Shown here: positions 10,447 through 18,922 of the stretch, piece by piece | Numbering within the stretch: the first letter of the stretch is position 1 | Layout of the letters: every line of letters starts with the position of its first letter | Notes under the pieces: generated by a model | Seen by the model: only the letters and a program-made list of their open reading frames with translations | What the model was told of the DNA's origin: nothing | Database searches by the model: none | Origin: Oligoflexia bacterium | GTDB lineage: Bacteria > Bdellovibrionota > Bacteriovoracia > Bacteriovoracales > Bacteriovoracaceae | DNA: 64,000 nt | Assembly (NCBI GenBank): GCA_015232355.1 | Contig: JADFZW010000006.1 | Span: forward strand, 62,001 to 126,000 | Direction: 5' to 3' | Made by a program: the position numbers and the translations under genes

Positions 10447-11832
10447 TCAGTATGCATTCTTATTTACAAAACCCTTCCAAAAAGTAAGAAAGATAATTTT
10501 GATGTCGAGCCAAATAGACCAATTTTTTATATAGAAAATATCACAATTTATTCTTCCCTCTAGCTCTGTATTTCCTCGCCAACCATTCACTTGTGCCCAA
10601 CCAGTAATTCCTGCTTTCATTTTATGTCTGAGCATATAATTTGGAATCTTATCTTTGAACTGTTCGACGAAGACTGGCCGCTCTGGGCGCGGTCCAACCA
10701 AGCTCATCTCTCCTGCCAAAACATTTAATAATTGCGGTAATTCATCAATCGAAGTCTTTCTTAAAAATGATCCAAACTTAGTTCTTCTCGGATCATTTTC
10801 CACACACCAAACTGCTCCCGTTTCCCTCTCTGCATCTATTTTCATAGAGCGAAACTTCCACATCTTAAACGATTTTCCATCAAGTCCCATTCGCTCCTGT
10901 CCATAAAATATTGGTCCTGGGGAAGTAATCTTAATTAGAATTGCTATTAAAAGTAAGAATGGAAACAAAATCACAAGTCCAATAAAGGTGAATATAAAAT
11001 CAAAAGATCTCTTCACCATATAATCTAATAAACTTAAATTCGGTTCATTAATTGAGATGACCGGAATATGCCCAAAACTTCCTATGTTGTATCCAATTAA
11101 ACTAAAAGCTATCTCTGGTAACACCTCGATATCGATCAAATCATTATAATTATTTTTAAGAAATTGATTTACCTTGTAGGATTCCTCACTACGATAAGCA
11201 ATTACTATTGTATCCACTCTTACATTTTTTACATTTTTTACATCTAAATTATGTACTGGAATACCATACTTTTCATTATCACCATCTGAATCTATCCATC
11301 CGATAAACTTATGACCTAACTCTCGCTCTCTCCTCTTCGATAGATTAACGTATTCACTAAGTTCTTTTGCATTTCCTACTAACAAAATATTCTTGAAATA
11401 TTCTCCTCTCCGCCTCATCTGCTTTATATATTTACGAATGGCATATCTAGTAGCGAAGAGAAAAAACTGTGAGAGCACAAAGTAATTTAGTAGTGCCACT
11501 CTGGAGATCTTCTCCTTGGAAAAGAAGTAAAACAAAATAACTAAGACAATAAAACTTATAAAATTGGCCTTAAGAACCGCAGTCACATTAGCATATCTTG
11601 AGTAGCTTTTATCAAACTTACTCTGTAAATAGATGCCATTTTGAGTGAATATGTAGAGTGTTATAATTACTACCAGAGGGGATATCTGCAAAAAAGTAAA
11701 GAAGAGACCAGATTGACCATCTGGAAGAATATTGAAACGAATGTAATAAGCAAAGACCCATGAGATGAAAATAGAGAGGGCATCCAAGAAAATTTGCATT
11801 TGGATTAAAGAGTGCTTTTCATGTCTTGTCAT
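10447..11832 (-). CDS. Undecaprenyl-phosphate sugar phosphotransferase
   Basis: Polyprenyl-phosphate hexose-1-phosphate transferase of the WcaJ/ExoY class. It loads the first sugar phosphate onto the lipid carrier for exopolysaccharide or O-antigen assembly at the inner membrane. Four N-terminal membrane segments (residues about 10-125) are followed by a Rossmann-like CoA-binding-type domain (KNILLVGNAKEL). The C-terminal catalytic domain begins with a fifth membrane segment (about 270-300) and carries KRSFDFIFTFIGL, FYGQERMGLDG, KMWKFRSM, DELPQLLNVLAGEMSLVGPR and GITGWAQVNGW, all family hallmarks. The 461-residue length is typical. No other polysaccharide genes adjoin it; gmd lies 11 kb away. 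Confidence 0.93.
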   Translation of the reverse strand: MTRHEKHSLIQMQIFLDALSIFISWVFAYYIRFNILPDGQSGLFFTFLQISPLVVIITLYIFTQNGIYLQSKFDKSYSRYANVTAVLKANFISFIVLVILFYFFSKEKISRVALLNYFVLSQFFLFATRYAIRKYIKQMRRRGEYFKNILLVGNAKELSEYVNLSKRRERELGHKFIGWIDSDGDNEKYGIPVHNLDVKNVKNVRVDTIVIAYRSEESYKVNQFLKNNYNDLIDIEVLPEIAFSLIGYNIGSFGHIPVISINEPNLSLLDYMVKRSFDFIFTFIGLVILFPFLLLIAILIKITSPGPIFYGQERMGLDGKSFKMWKFRSMKIDAERETGAVWCVENDPRRTKFGSFLRKTSIDELPQLLNVLAGEMSLVGPRPERPVFVEQFKDKIPNYMLRHKMKAGITGWAQVNGWRGNTELEGRINCDIFYIKNWSIWLDIKIIFLTFWKGFVNKNAY

Positions 11833-11884
11833 ATCGCCTTCAAACAGTTAAATAGGTAGCTAATAATTTATACCCATTATACCT

Positions 11885-12706
11885 ATGACGATAATAAAGC
11901 AATACCCTAATAATAGTAAGAGTGAACGAATAGACAAAATCATTCTGAGTATGTTCCCTCACCTCAGCAGAAATAAAATTCATGAATTGATAAAAAGTGG
12001 TAGTGTCAACTATCAAGGGAAGAGAGTGGATAAAGCATCTCTTCTAATCAATATAAATACAAACATAAATACAAATACAGATAACTTAAAATCAGAAATT
12101 GAAATCATTGATCAAGATTCATTATTTGTAGGAAGAGGTGCAAAAAAAATTCAAGCGGCAATTCAACATTTCTCTCTCGAGAAATTTATGTATGATAAAG
12201 TTATTGCCGATATTGGAGCAGGAACTGGTGGATTTACCGATTATCTCCTCTCGCTTGGAGTGAAAAAAGCATACACTGTCGACGTTGGCCATGGGCAACT
12301 CGATCCAAAACTTTTAGCAAACCCTTGCGTACAAAACTTCGAAGGAATAAATATCAAAGATCCCAACTTCTTACTTCCAGAGTTGGTGGACTTGGCAGTA
12401 GTTGATCTCTCATTTATTTCCATAACCAAAGTTTTAAAAAATATCTTCTCGCTTGTAAAAACAAGCGAAAGTTCTAGTGCTGTTATTTGCCTATATAAAC
12501 CTCAATTTGAAGTAGGTAAAAATGCTTTAAATAAGAGGGGAATTGTGAAAAATCAAAATTTAGTAATGGAAAACCTTGAAAATTTCAGATTATGGTGTAA
12601 ACAAAATAATTATATCATTTGTGGAGAGATACCATCACCAATAAAAGGAAAAGAGGGAAATCAAGAGTATCTTTTCTACCTTAAAATAAAAACAGGAGAA
12701 CAATAG
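11885..12706 (+). CDS. tlyA: TlyA-family rRNA 2'-O-methyltransferase
   Basis: Hemolysin A/TlyA family protein that methylates ribose 2'-OH of rRNA cytidines. An N-terminal S4 RNA-binding domain (LSRNKIHELIKSGSVNYQG, residues about 20-60) precedes an FtsJ-like Rossmann domain with the SAM motif IADIGAGTGGFTDYLL and the catalytic-region block ICLYKPQFEVG. It is 273 residues, as usual. An INTNINTNTDN linker between the domains derives from a short repeat. It is the first gene of an operon with the LOG, histidine kinase and regulator genes; the next start is 2 nt after its stop. No good ribosome site precedes the ATG. Confidence 0.92.
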   Translation: MTIIKQYPNNSKSERIDKIILSMFPHLSRNKIHELIKSGSVNYQGKRVDKASLLININTNINTNTDNLKSEIEIIDQDSLFVGRGAKKIQAAIQHFSLEKFMYDKVIADIGAGTGGFTDYLLSLGVKKAYTVDVGHGQLDPKLLANPCVQNFEGINIKDPNFLLPELVDLAVVDLSFISITKVLKNIFSLVKTSESSSAVICLYKPQFEVGKNALNKRGIVKNQNLVMENLENFRLWCKQNNYIICGEIPSPIKGKEGNQEYLFYLKIKTGEQ

Positions 12707-12707
12707 T

Positions 12708-13295
12708 ATGAATAATAAAAATCTCTGCATCTTTTGTGGTTCTAGTAAAGGCAAAAATCCTGCCTACGCTGAAGCGGCCCAAGAAGTAGCAAATCTATTA
12801 ATCGAAGAAAAATGGAATTTAGTTTATGGTGGTGGCAACATTGGAATTATGACTGAAGTTGCAGATACCATGCTCGCAAGTGGTGGCCACGTCTACGGAG
12901 TAATCCCTCAAGCAATTGTTGATTTGGAAGTGGCCCATAAAAATATCACTAAACTTTATGTTGTGAAAGATATGCATGAGAGGAAAAATATGATGTATCA
13001 GATGTCTGATGCATTTTTAGTACTTCCTGGTGGTATCGGAACACTCGACGAACTATGTGAAACACTCACTTGGTTTCAATTAAAATATCATCAAAAACCA
13101 TGTGCCATTTTAAACACCTGTGGTTTTTACGATCACTTTCTAAAACATTTGGAATTTCTACAACAAGAGGGATTTGTATATCCTAGTTTAAAAGAGTGTT
13201 TGTGGGTAGGAGGTACAGTTAATGAATTAAAAAAATTTTTAAAAGATATTAAAGATATTAAAGATATTAAAAATATTAAAACAACTCAACCATGA
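12708..13295 (+). CDS. LOG-family nucleotide phosphoribohydrolase
   Basis: Member of the LOG (lysine decarboxylase-like, TIGR00730) family. These are Rossmann-fold enzymes that release a free base from nucleoside 5'-monophosphates. The signature PGGIGTLDELCETLTW and the upstream MHERKNMM block are both present. The 195-residue length is standard. The C-terminus ends in a KDIKDIKDIKNIK tract from a 9-bp repeat. AGGAG lies upstream. The gene overlaps the following kinase gene by 4 nt (ATGA), which suggests translational coupling. Confidence 0.9.
   Translation: MNNKNLCIFCGSSKGKNPAYAEAAQEVANLLIEEKWNLVYGGGNIGIMTEVADTMLASGGHVYGVIPQAIVDLEVAHKNITKLYVVKDMHERKNMMYQMSDAFLVLPGGIGTLDELCETLTWFQLKYHQKPCAILNTCGFYDHFLKHLEFLQQEGFVYPSLKECLWVGGTVNELKKFLKDIKDIKDIKNIKTTQP
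13242..13277. repeat. 9-bp tandem repeat (4 copies) at the end of the LOG gene
   Basis: Three perfect and one variant copy of AAAGATATT, coding Lys-Asp-Ile units at the C-terminus of the LOG protein. The period is a multiple of three, so copy changes would be tolerated. Confidence 0.85.
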
Positions 13296-14503
13296 AAATA
13301 AAGCAACTGCCACTTAGCAGTTATAAAGTAAAAATATATCTTTTCACCTCGGTAATTTTGTTATCGTTTATTCCGATGGTTGCCACCTATCTCTTTCTCG
13401 ATGAGATTTTAGATTCTACGCTAAATTTTAAATTACACAAAGACACCATCCCACTCTTAAAAGAATCGCAACAAGATTTAAAATTGCTTCGCGATCTTCG
13501 TCCAGAAAAACATTTAGGATATCGTGATCGCTTCTATCAAATATCCAATGAAATAAATCTTCTCGATAGCTTTGATGTTAACAAATCCGCTTTAAAGAGA
13601 AGTTTTCTTACTTATTTTTCCATAGGAGCGGCAATTACCATTGCTATCGCTCTCTGCTTAACTCTCTATTTCAGTATGAAAATTTCCAGAAGTTATAAGC
13701 GATTACTCAATGAAAATTTAAATCAAAATAAACGTCTCTCCACGCTGGAACACTTGCGCGAATTAAAGGAGGTGGCGAGAATGTTGGCCCATGAGATTAA
13801 AAATCCATTAACTCCTATTGAGATGATGGTTCGAAACTTACTTCAAAATTCAAATTCAAATCCAAATTCAAATCCAAATTCAGATTTAAATATAAAGGAG
13901 ACCTCCAAAATCATAATGGAGGAATTAAGTAAATTAAAAAAAATGCTTCACTCCTTCTCCTCCTTTTCCAAGCTCCCAAATTCTGAACTTCAAAATATCA
14001 ATTTAGCTGATTATTTAAATGAATTCATAAAAAATTATCAGAGTGTATGGGAAGATGTTAATTTAAAGTTAGAAAACATTTGCACAGAAGCAGAAACTTC
14101 CTCAATTGCTGTCCAATTAGATCCATCAATATTTCGGCAAGTCTTGATAAACTTAATTAACAATGCTCAAGAGGCAAACAAAACAAAAATAGATGTTTCT
14201 ATTAAAATAAATGTCAGCAAGGATTATCCTGATGATATTCCTCGTGCAGAGATTTTTGTTTTAAATAATGGAAAGAGTATTTCTCCCTCTGAGAGAGAAA
14301 AAATCTTTCGCATTCATTATTCCACCAAAAAAGAATCCGGTCATATGGGATTAGGTCTTAAGATAATTCAAACAATCATATTAGAACACAATGGAGAGAT
14401 TCGTTGTTTACCAATAGATAATGATAATGGAGCGGGCTTTTTAATCACCCTACCTACACTATCAAAACAGGAGCATAACCAATGCAAAAATCTACAATCT
14501 TAA
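13292..14503 (+). CDS. NtrY-like membrane sensor histidine kinase
   Basis: Sensor kinase of 403 residues. Two membrane segments (about 17-38 and 108-128) flank a short extracytoplasmic loop. The phosphoacceptor motif MLAHEIKNPLTPIEMM places the histidine at residue 167, in the NtrY/NtrB style. The ATP-binding domain has N-box FRQVLINLINNAQEAN and G-box GHMGLGLKIIQTI. A NSNSNPNSNPNSD tract sits inside the dimerisation/histidine region, from hexamer repeats. The gene overlaps the downstream response regulator by 22 nt, so the two are almost certainly partners. Confidence 0.92.
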   Translation: MKIKQLPLSSYKVKIYLFTSVILLSFIPMVATYLFLDEILDSTLNFKLHKDTIPLLKESQQDLKLLRDLRPEKHLGYRDRFYQISNEINLLDSFDVNKSALKRSFLTYFSIGAAITIAIALCLTLYFSMKISRSYKRLLNENLNQNKRLSTLEHLRELKEVARMLAHEIKNPLTPIEMMVRNLLQNSNSNPNSNPNSDLNIKETSKIIMEELSKLKKMLHSFSSFSKLPNSELQNINLADYLNEFIKNYQSVWEDVNLKLENICTEAETSSIAVQLDPSIFRQVLINLINNAQEANKTKIDVSIKINVSKDYPDDIPRAEIFVLNNGKSISPSEREKIFRIHYSTKKESGHMGLGLKIIQTIILEHNGEIRCLPIDNDNGAGFLITLPTLSKQEHNQCKNLQS

Positions 14504-15948
14504 TTGTTGATGATGAAGTTAATATCAGACAAACACTTAAGATGACTCTTATTGAGCATGACTATCAAAATGTCTATCTCGCAAAAGAGGCGAGTGAAGC
14601 AATGTCTATTCTTTGTGAAAGAAAGATTGATCTGGCACTTATTGATATCAAACTGGGCCCTGAAGAGGACGCTAAAGATTACGTTGATGGTATTCAACTT
14701 TTTCGTAAGATGAAACAAGAGGGATTAAACACTACAGTTGTCTTTATGTCTGGAAATGCCTCTTTAAGTGATGCTGCTCGAACTATTAAAGAGGGCGCCT
14801 ACGACTTTTTAGAAAAACCAATCTCTGTTGAAAAATTATTGGTCACCATTGATAAAGCACTAGAAAATAAAACTGTTCTTAAACAGATGAGTAAACTTAA
14901 AAAATTATTTGATGATGAATATAATGGTTTGCCTCTGATAGGTGAAAACAAAATCTTTCTTAAGTTAAAACAAACTATCATGCAAATAGCACCGACCGAC
15001 TCTACAGTTCTTATTCAAGGAGAGAGCGGCACTGGCAAAGAGTTGTTGGCACAAATGATTCATCAAAATAGTGGAAGAAAAAATTCTCCCTTCGTAAAAG
15101 TTAATTGCTCTGCTATTCCTGAAACGTTAGTTGAGAGTGAATTTTTTGGTTATGTTAAAGGAGCATTCTCTGGTGCCTACACTAATAAAAGTGGTTTCTT
15201 TGAAGAAGCAAATCATGGAACAATCTTTTTAGATGAGATTGGAGATATGTCTCTATCGGCACAATCAAAACTTCTTCGCTGTTTAAACAATCAAGAGATT
15301 CAAAAGATCGGTTCCACTACCACCATCAAAATCGATGTGCGCGTGATCTCTGCCACTCATCGTGATTTACAAAAAATGGTTGAAGAAAAACTTTTCAGAG
15401 AGGATCTCTTTTATCGTATTAACGTGATTCCTATTGTGTCTCCACCTCTAAGAGAACGAAGCGATGATATAGCAGCACTCTTTACTTTCTTTGCTCACAA
15501 CTGTTGTAAAAAATATGAGCTTAGCTTAAAAGCAATCTCCTCAGAGGTCATCAACATCTTAAAACGCTATCCTTGGCCAGGAAACGTTCGCGAATTAAAA
15601 AATATTGTAGAGAGAATGGTGATTCTGGCCCAAGATACAATTGATATTGGAGACATCCCTCAAGATATTTATCAAAGAGCGATGATAAAACTGCAACCCC
15701 AACAAGAATCACAACAAGAATCTCAACAAGAACTTCAACTCCCTCAGGAATCTCAACAGGAATCTCAACAGGAAGCTGGTCAAACACTAAAAAATTTCAA
15801 AGATGCCAGCGAAAGAAAATTTCTGATAAACATTTTAAAGCAAACTAATGGAAATATCACTTCTGCCGCCAAAGTTTTAGATATAGAAAGAAGTCTGCTT
15901 CATAGGAAAATTACACAGTTTAATATCAAAAAGGCAGAATATTTTTAA
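14482..15948 (+). CDS. Sigma-54-dependent response regulator (NtrX/NtrC class)
   Basis: Transcription activator with a receiver domain (residues about 1-125; phospho-Asp in LALIDIKLG), an AAA+ domain (Walker A GESGTGKE, Walker B IFLDEIGD) and a Fis-type helix-turn-helix at the C-terminus (NITSAAKVLDIERSLLHRKI). The sigma-54 contact loop reads GAFSGA instead of the common GAFTGA, a conservative change. A Gln/Glu/Ser-rich linker (SQQESQQESQQE) separates AAA+ and HTH and is encoded by a 12-bp repeat. It is the last intact gene of the tlyA operon and the partner of the overlapping kinase. Confidence 0.93.
   Translation: MQKSTILIVDDEVNIRQTLKMTLIEHDYQNVYLAKEASEAMSILCERKIDLALIDIKLGPEEDAKDYVDGIQLFRKMKQEGLNTTVVFMSGNASLSDAARTIKEGAYDFLEKPISVEKLLVTIDKALENKTVLKQMSKLKKLFDDEYNGLPLIGENKIFLKLKQTIMQIAPTDSTVLIQGESGTGKELLAQMIHQNSGRKNSPFVKVNCSAIPETLVESEFFGYVKGAFSGAYTNKSGFFEEANHGTIFLDEIGDMSLSAQSKLLRCLNNQEIQKIGSTTTIKIDVRVISATHRDLQKMVEEKLFREDLFYRINVIPIVSPPLRERSDDIAALFTFFAHNCCKKYELSLKAISSEVINILKRYPWPGNVRELKNIVERMVILAQDTIDIGDIPQDIYQRAMIKLQPQQESQQESQQELQLPQESQQESQQEAGQTLKNFKDASERKFLINILKQTNGNITSAAKVLDIERSLLHRKITQFNIKKAEYF
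15700..15777. repeat. Degenerate 12-bp repeat coding a Gln/Glu/Ser linker
   Basis: About six degenerate copies of a CAACAAGAATCT-like unit inside the response regulator gene, between the AAA+ and HTH coding parts. All retained units keep the frame. Confidence 0.8.
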
Positions 15949-15964
15949 ACTACTTATTTTGTAA

Positions 15965-16180
15965 TCTGCTTTTTTGCTTTTTATCGCAAATTTTAGTACT
16001 TCTTCTGAGCTAAAGCAGTTGTTTGGTGTGAATGTCGATTTTGTTGGTGATATAACAGTATTCGATGTTGGTGGCAATAAAGTTCGAGCTATTACTAAGA
16101 TTGAGTACGGAGTTAAAATTATACTTGTTACTCATGTTTTAACCCACATTGAATACGATAAAGATAAATGGAAAAAATAA
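15965..16180 (+). pseudogene. HigB-type mRNA interferase toxin, N-terminally truncated
   Basis: The segment reads ELKQLFGVNVDFVGD, then TVFDVGGNK, then THIEYDKDKW. This matches the C-terminal two thirds of the HigB family (VFNIxGNKYR ... THAEYDK). The frame opens after a TAA at 15962, has no ATG, and lacks the first 30-40 residues of a normal toxin. The Arg of the usual GNKYR motif is shifted (GNKVRA). It starts only 16 nt after the response regulator stop. I read it as the remains of a higBA locus. Confidence 0.7.
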
Positions 16181-16494
16181 GTATGAGTATTGCAAAAAAA
16201 ATGATGGATACATTAAAAAAAGACATTCGTCCCTACAGAACTAATGTGGCCAACAGCTCATATATGTACCTAGTTGGACTTTTCCCTCTTCAACTTGTAA
16301 CAACAAAAGAACAACATGTGGCCGCGCTTAAAGTGATTGAGAAATTAATTACTTTTATCAACGAAGGGAATATCCGAGATGAAGGAATTAAAATATACTT
16401 AATGTCCCTTTCCGAAATTGTGGCAGATTATGAAAGAAAAAATTACGACCCCCTTCTGTTTCTGAAACTGATATGTTTCTACAGATTTCTCTGA
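16168..16494 (+). pseudogene. HigA-type antitoxin remnant lacking its HTH
   Basis: This follows the HigB remnant directly. Residues up to about 93 (KEQHVAALKVIEKLITF ... SEIVADYERKNYDP) match the N-terminal half of HigA antitoxins (EYEEALxxIExL ... AYEExHYPI). The DNA-binding half is missing. After codon DP at about 16450 the sequence switches to unrelated DNA and stops at 16494. A second start (ATG at 16183) is also possible. With the broken toxin this is a dead toxin-antitoxin pair. Confidence 0.65.
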
Positions 16495-16785
16495 AGGAAA
16501 CCAGTTAAAATACGATGTTAATTTATGACCTATACTAATCAATCCACTTAATCCTTTAGAGAGCATTGAAACAGAGGGGGATGTATCCGTAAAAACATCT
16601 AATGTCCTCTTCATTCTTACCGGAGTCATTAACTGTAGATAGTCTTCATAGCTACTATAGTCTTCCACAACTAATGAAAATAGATCCTTTGATTTATAAA
16701 TTAAAAATACTCTAGCTATTAAATTTGCCTCTAAATAATTTAAATAAAAATTCTTGTCTTCACTTAAATAATTAAAAACACAAAG
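16399..16785 (-). pseudogene. Unidentified gene fragment on the opposite strand
   Basis: An open frame without a start runs from 16785 (after a TGA at 16786-16788) down to 16399. The part upstream of about 16450 looks protein-coding (residues such as NYLEANLIARVFLIYKS and MTPVRMKRTLDVFTD); the remainder is antisense to the HigA remnant. I do not recognise the family. It looks like an internal piece of a gene joined tail to tail with the broken higA. Between here and the next gene at 17001 I see only a GATCA-GGA-TGATC palindrome (16865-16877) and a TATAAT-like box (16844-16849). Confidence 0.4.
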
Positions 16786-17000
16786 TCAGATAAAATAAAT
16801 CAATAACTATGAAGTCCTAAAATCTGAATTTAGTTTAATAGTATATAATGGTATTTAAAATGACGATCAGGATGATCATGACTTTTGGTAAAGCATTTCA
16901 TGCGAACCATCTTTAAAAATCACAGGTCGACAGGTCGTTTACAATAGCGTATTTGGTTTTGGTTTTGTGTATTTTAATTAATGAAAAAAATGGAGGAAAC

Positions 17001-18122
17001 ATGAAAATTTTATACTTAGCTTTTTTATATCTATTATTTCAGACTTTGTTATCTTCATCATCTCTATTTGCATCTGAAGAAAATCGCCGTCAGTTAGGTG
17101 ATCTACCTGATGATATCATCGAAAAACTTATAACCTATGATACGAATTTATATCATACAATGTTGTTAAGTAGTAAAAGTCTAAATAGTGCTGCTAAAAA
17201 TTTACTTACTTCCGATGAAACTAGCGCAAAAAAATTTGTTTTAAATCTTATTAAGAAAAAATATTTCACCCTTCATGTAAAAGATAAATTCAAGATAGAT
17301 CCTTATTTAATGATACACGAAGATTGGTTCTATCAAAATATAACTCCATTATATCTAACAGATACAATGATAGAAGTTTCTGCCATCGATGCTTTTATAA
17401 AAGTATATAATAGTGATGATATTGATACAATTAAAGATAACTGGGGTAATTTTCTTTCAACAAAAATGGGTAAAGAAATATGCTTTAACATAAACAATAA
17501 CATTTTTAGTCACTATTCAAATGTTTATAACGAACTATTTAAAGTCAAAAAAGATGAATTTACGTCTTCAGAGAAAGATTTAAGCTGTACATTGATTTTA
17601 AGTTTGGTCGCAGGAGCAACATCAATATTATATAATAAAATTAGTGGAACAGAAGTGAAGGAGTCAGCGATTATTTTGAAATATTTATTAAATACAATCA
17701 ATGATCTGAATCCAAAACTTGCAGCACTTATCTCCTCTTCTCGTGTTTTTTTATGGGCCATGACAAGATATAAAAAAGTTTTTTCTAAGCAAAAAGAGAA
17801 AGAAAGTGGCAAAAGGTTTGATACTGCAATTTCTGCGATCATAAGTAAGGCCAAAGAATATAAAGATTATGATATTAAGAAAAGCAAAGATTGTAAAAGT
17901 TATGCTAACAGATATTCAAAAGGCGGTTATGATGGTTTTATTCCAATCATCGATCCAGATCATGCTTTAAATATGAATGATCGAGTAATGATACAAGGTG
18001 AATTATTAGGCCACATCAAGGAAATGTCAAAGGTTGAGTATTATCTACATAGTAGCCTAGATGTTTTATTGGCACCTACAAAAATAATCCGCTACTGTAT
18101 GGCCATGCAAGGTCACCATTGA
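17001..18122 (+). CDS. Exported protein with F-box-like N-terminus
   Basis: I chose the ATG at 17001 because GGAGG lies just before it and the protein then begins with a good signal peptide (MKILYLAFLYLLFQTLLSSSSLFA). The mature protein starts with about 40 residues resembling an F-box: LGDLPDDIIEKLI, then LLSSKSLNSAAKNLL. The rest (about 300 residues, Lys/Asp/Ser rich, mostly helical in appearance) is unfamiliar. F-boxes normally recruit eukaryotic ubiquitin ligases or act as a general protein-binding helix bundle; in an exported bacterial protein the motif may be a host/prey interaction part or chance similarity. It stands alone, with no obvious operon partner. Confidence 0.65.
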   Translation: MKILYLAFLYLLFQTLLSSSSLFASEENRRQLGDLPDDIIEKLITYDTNLYHTMLLSSKSLNSAAKNLLTSDETSAKKFVLNLIKKKYFTLHVKDKFKIDPYLMIHEDWFYQNITPLYLTDTMIEVSAIDAFIKVYNSDDIDTIKDNWGNFLSTKMGKEICFNINNNIFSHYSNVYNELFKVKKDEFTSSEKDLSCTLILSLVAGATSILYNKISGTEVKESAIILKYLLNTINDLNPKLAALISSSRVFLWAMTRYKKVFSKQKEKESGKRFDTAISAIISKAKEYKDYDIKKSKDCKSYANRYSKGGYDGFIPIIDPDHALNMNDRVMIQGELLGHIKEMSKVEYYLHSSLDVLLAPTKIIRYCMAMQGHH

Positions 18123-18327
18123 TTATGTCTGTTTCAAATATTATTTTTCATCATTGGCACACCTTTATTAGAAATCATTATACTAGATAACAATAATTGA
18201 TAATTTGATTCTTTTTTCGAAAAGCAATATATTCCGCAATATTAAAATTATTTCAAAGTAAAAAAATGCTCTGAAAATTTTTATATGTTTTATTAACTTT
18301 TATTAACTTTTTACCAAGGATTTCCAA

Positions 18328-18828
18328 ATGAAAAAATTTATCTTAACTTTCCTTTTTTCCACATTAGTATGTGGCAACCTTTACGCTTCTCTTGCTAACC
18401 CATGTGGCGATGATAGAGATGCTCAAATTGAAGTTGTTTCTATTTTTAAAATCATCGAGGGTGAATACTCTTGTTCTTTCCCTAAAGAATTACATTGTGT
18501 AAAAAATTCAATTTGCCCAAACTTTGCTATGCCAGCAGATGATACATGTGCTAAAAAATATGGTCAGTATGTACAAACAAAAGTTACTTGGAAATTAGAA
18601 AAGATCAATGACAAATACTCTTGTTTCTTCCCAACACTACACTGTATAGATCAAAACAAATGCCCAATGTACTCTTTAATGCATCCTCAATCTTATTGCG
18701 ATAAATTTGCTCCAGGTTCAGAAGCAATCAGTGGATCTGAGTTAAGAAAAATTAAAAATGACAGTAAATTCTCATGCTATCACCCAACTATTCATTGTGT
18801 AGATAAGAAAAGATGTCCAATATTCTAA
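18328..18828 (+). CDS. Secreted protein with three four-Cys repeats
   Basis: A signal peptide (MKKFILTFLFSTLVCGNLYA) precedes three repeats of about 42-48 residues. Each has the pattern C ... (Y/F)SC-x2-P-x2/3-(L/I)HC-x5-CP: YSCSFPKELHC/ICP, YSCFFPTLHC/KCP, FSCYHPTIHC/RCP. The mature protein has twelve cysteines, which suggests two disulfides per repeat. I do not know this repeat family. A strong terminator follows, so it is likely a single-gene transcript. Its character (small, exported, disulfide rich) resembles the proteins at 9891 and 48598. Confidence 0.8.
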   Translation: MKKFILTFLFSTLVCGNLYASLANPCGDDRDAQIEVVSIFKIIEGEYSCSFPKELHCVKNSICPNFAMPADDTCAKKYGQYVQTKVTWKLEKINDKYSCFFPTLHCIDQNKCPMYSLMHPQSYCDKFAPGSEAISGSELRKIKNDSKFSCYHPTIHCVDKKRCPIF

Positions 18829-18879
18829 TTATAGTCTTCCACAAATTCAAGGTTTAGTAGTCGATTGAATGACTGCTAA

Positions 18880-18911
18880 AATTAAGGCCCTAAATGGGCC
18901 TTAATTTTTTT
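18880..18911 (+). terminator. Rho-independent terminator
   Basis: An 11-bp perfect stem (AATTAAGGCCC / GGGCCTTAATT) with a 5-nt loop and a following T run. It lies about 50 nt after the stop of the three-repeat Cys protein gene. Confidence 0.92.
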
Positions 18912-18922
18912 ATTTCTAACTT

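Noticed and set aside
16399-16668. Intact 89-codon gene on the minus strand
   Set aside because: The coding-like sequence continues upstream of any start codon to a stop at 16786, and the 3' part is antisense to the HigA remnant, so it is a fragment.
18154-18170. Sigma-54 promoter (TTGGCAC) before the Cys-repeat gene
   Set aside because: The -24 half is good, but the bases at the -12 position are TT instead of GC.
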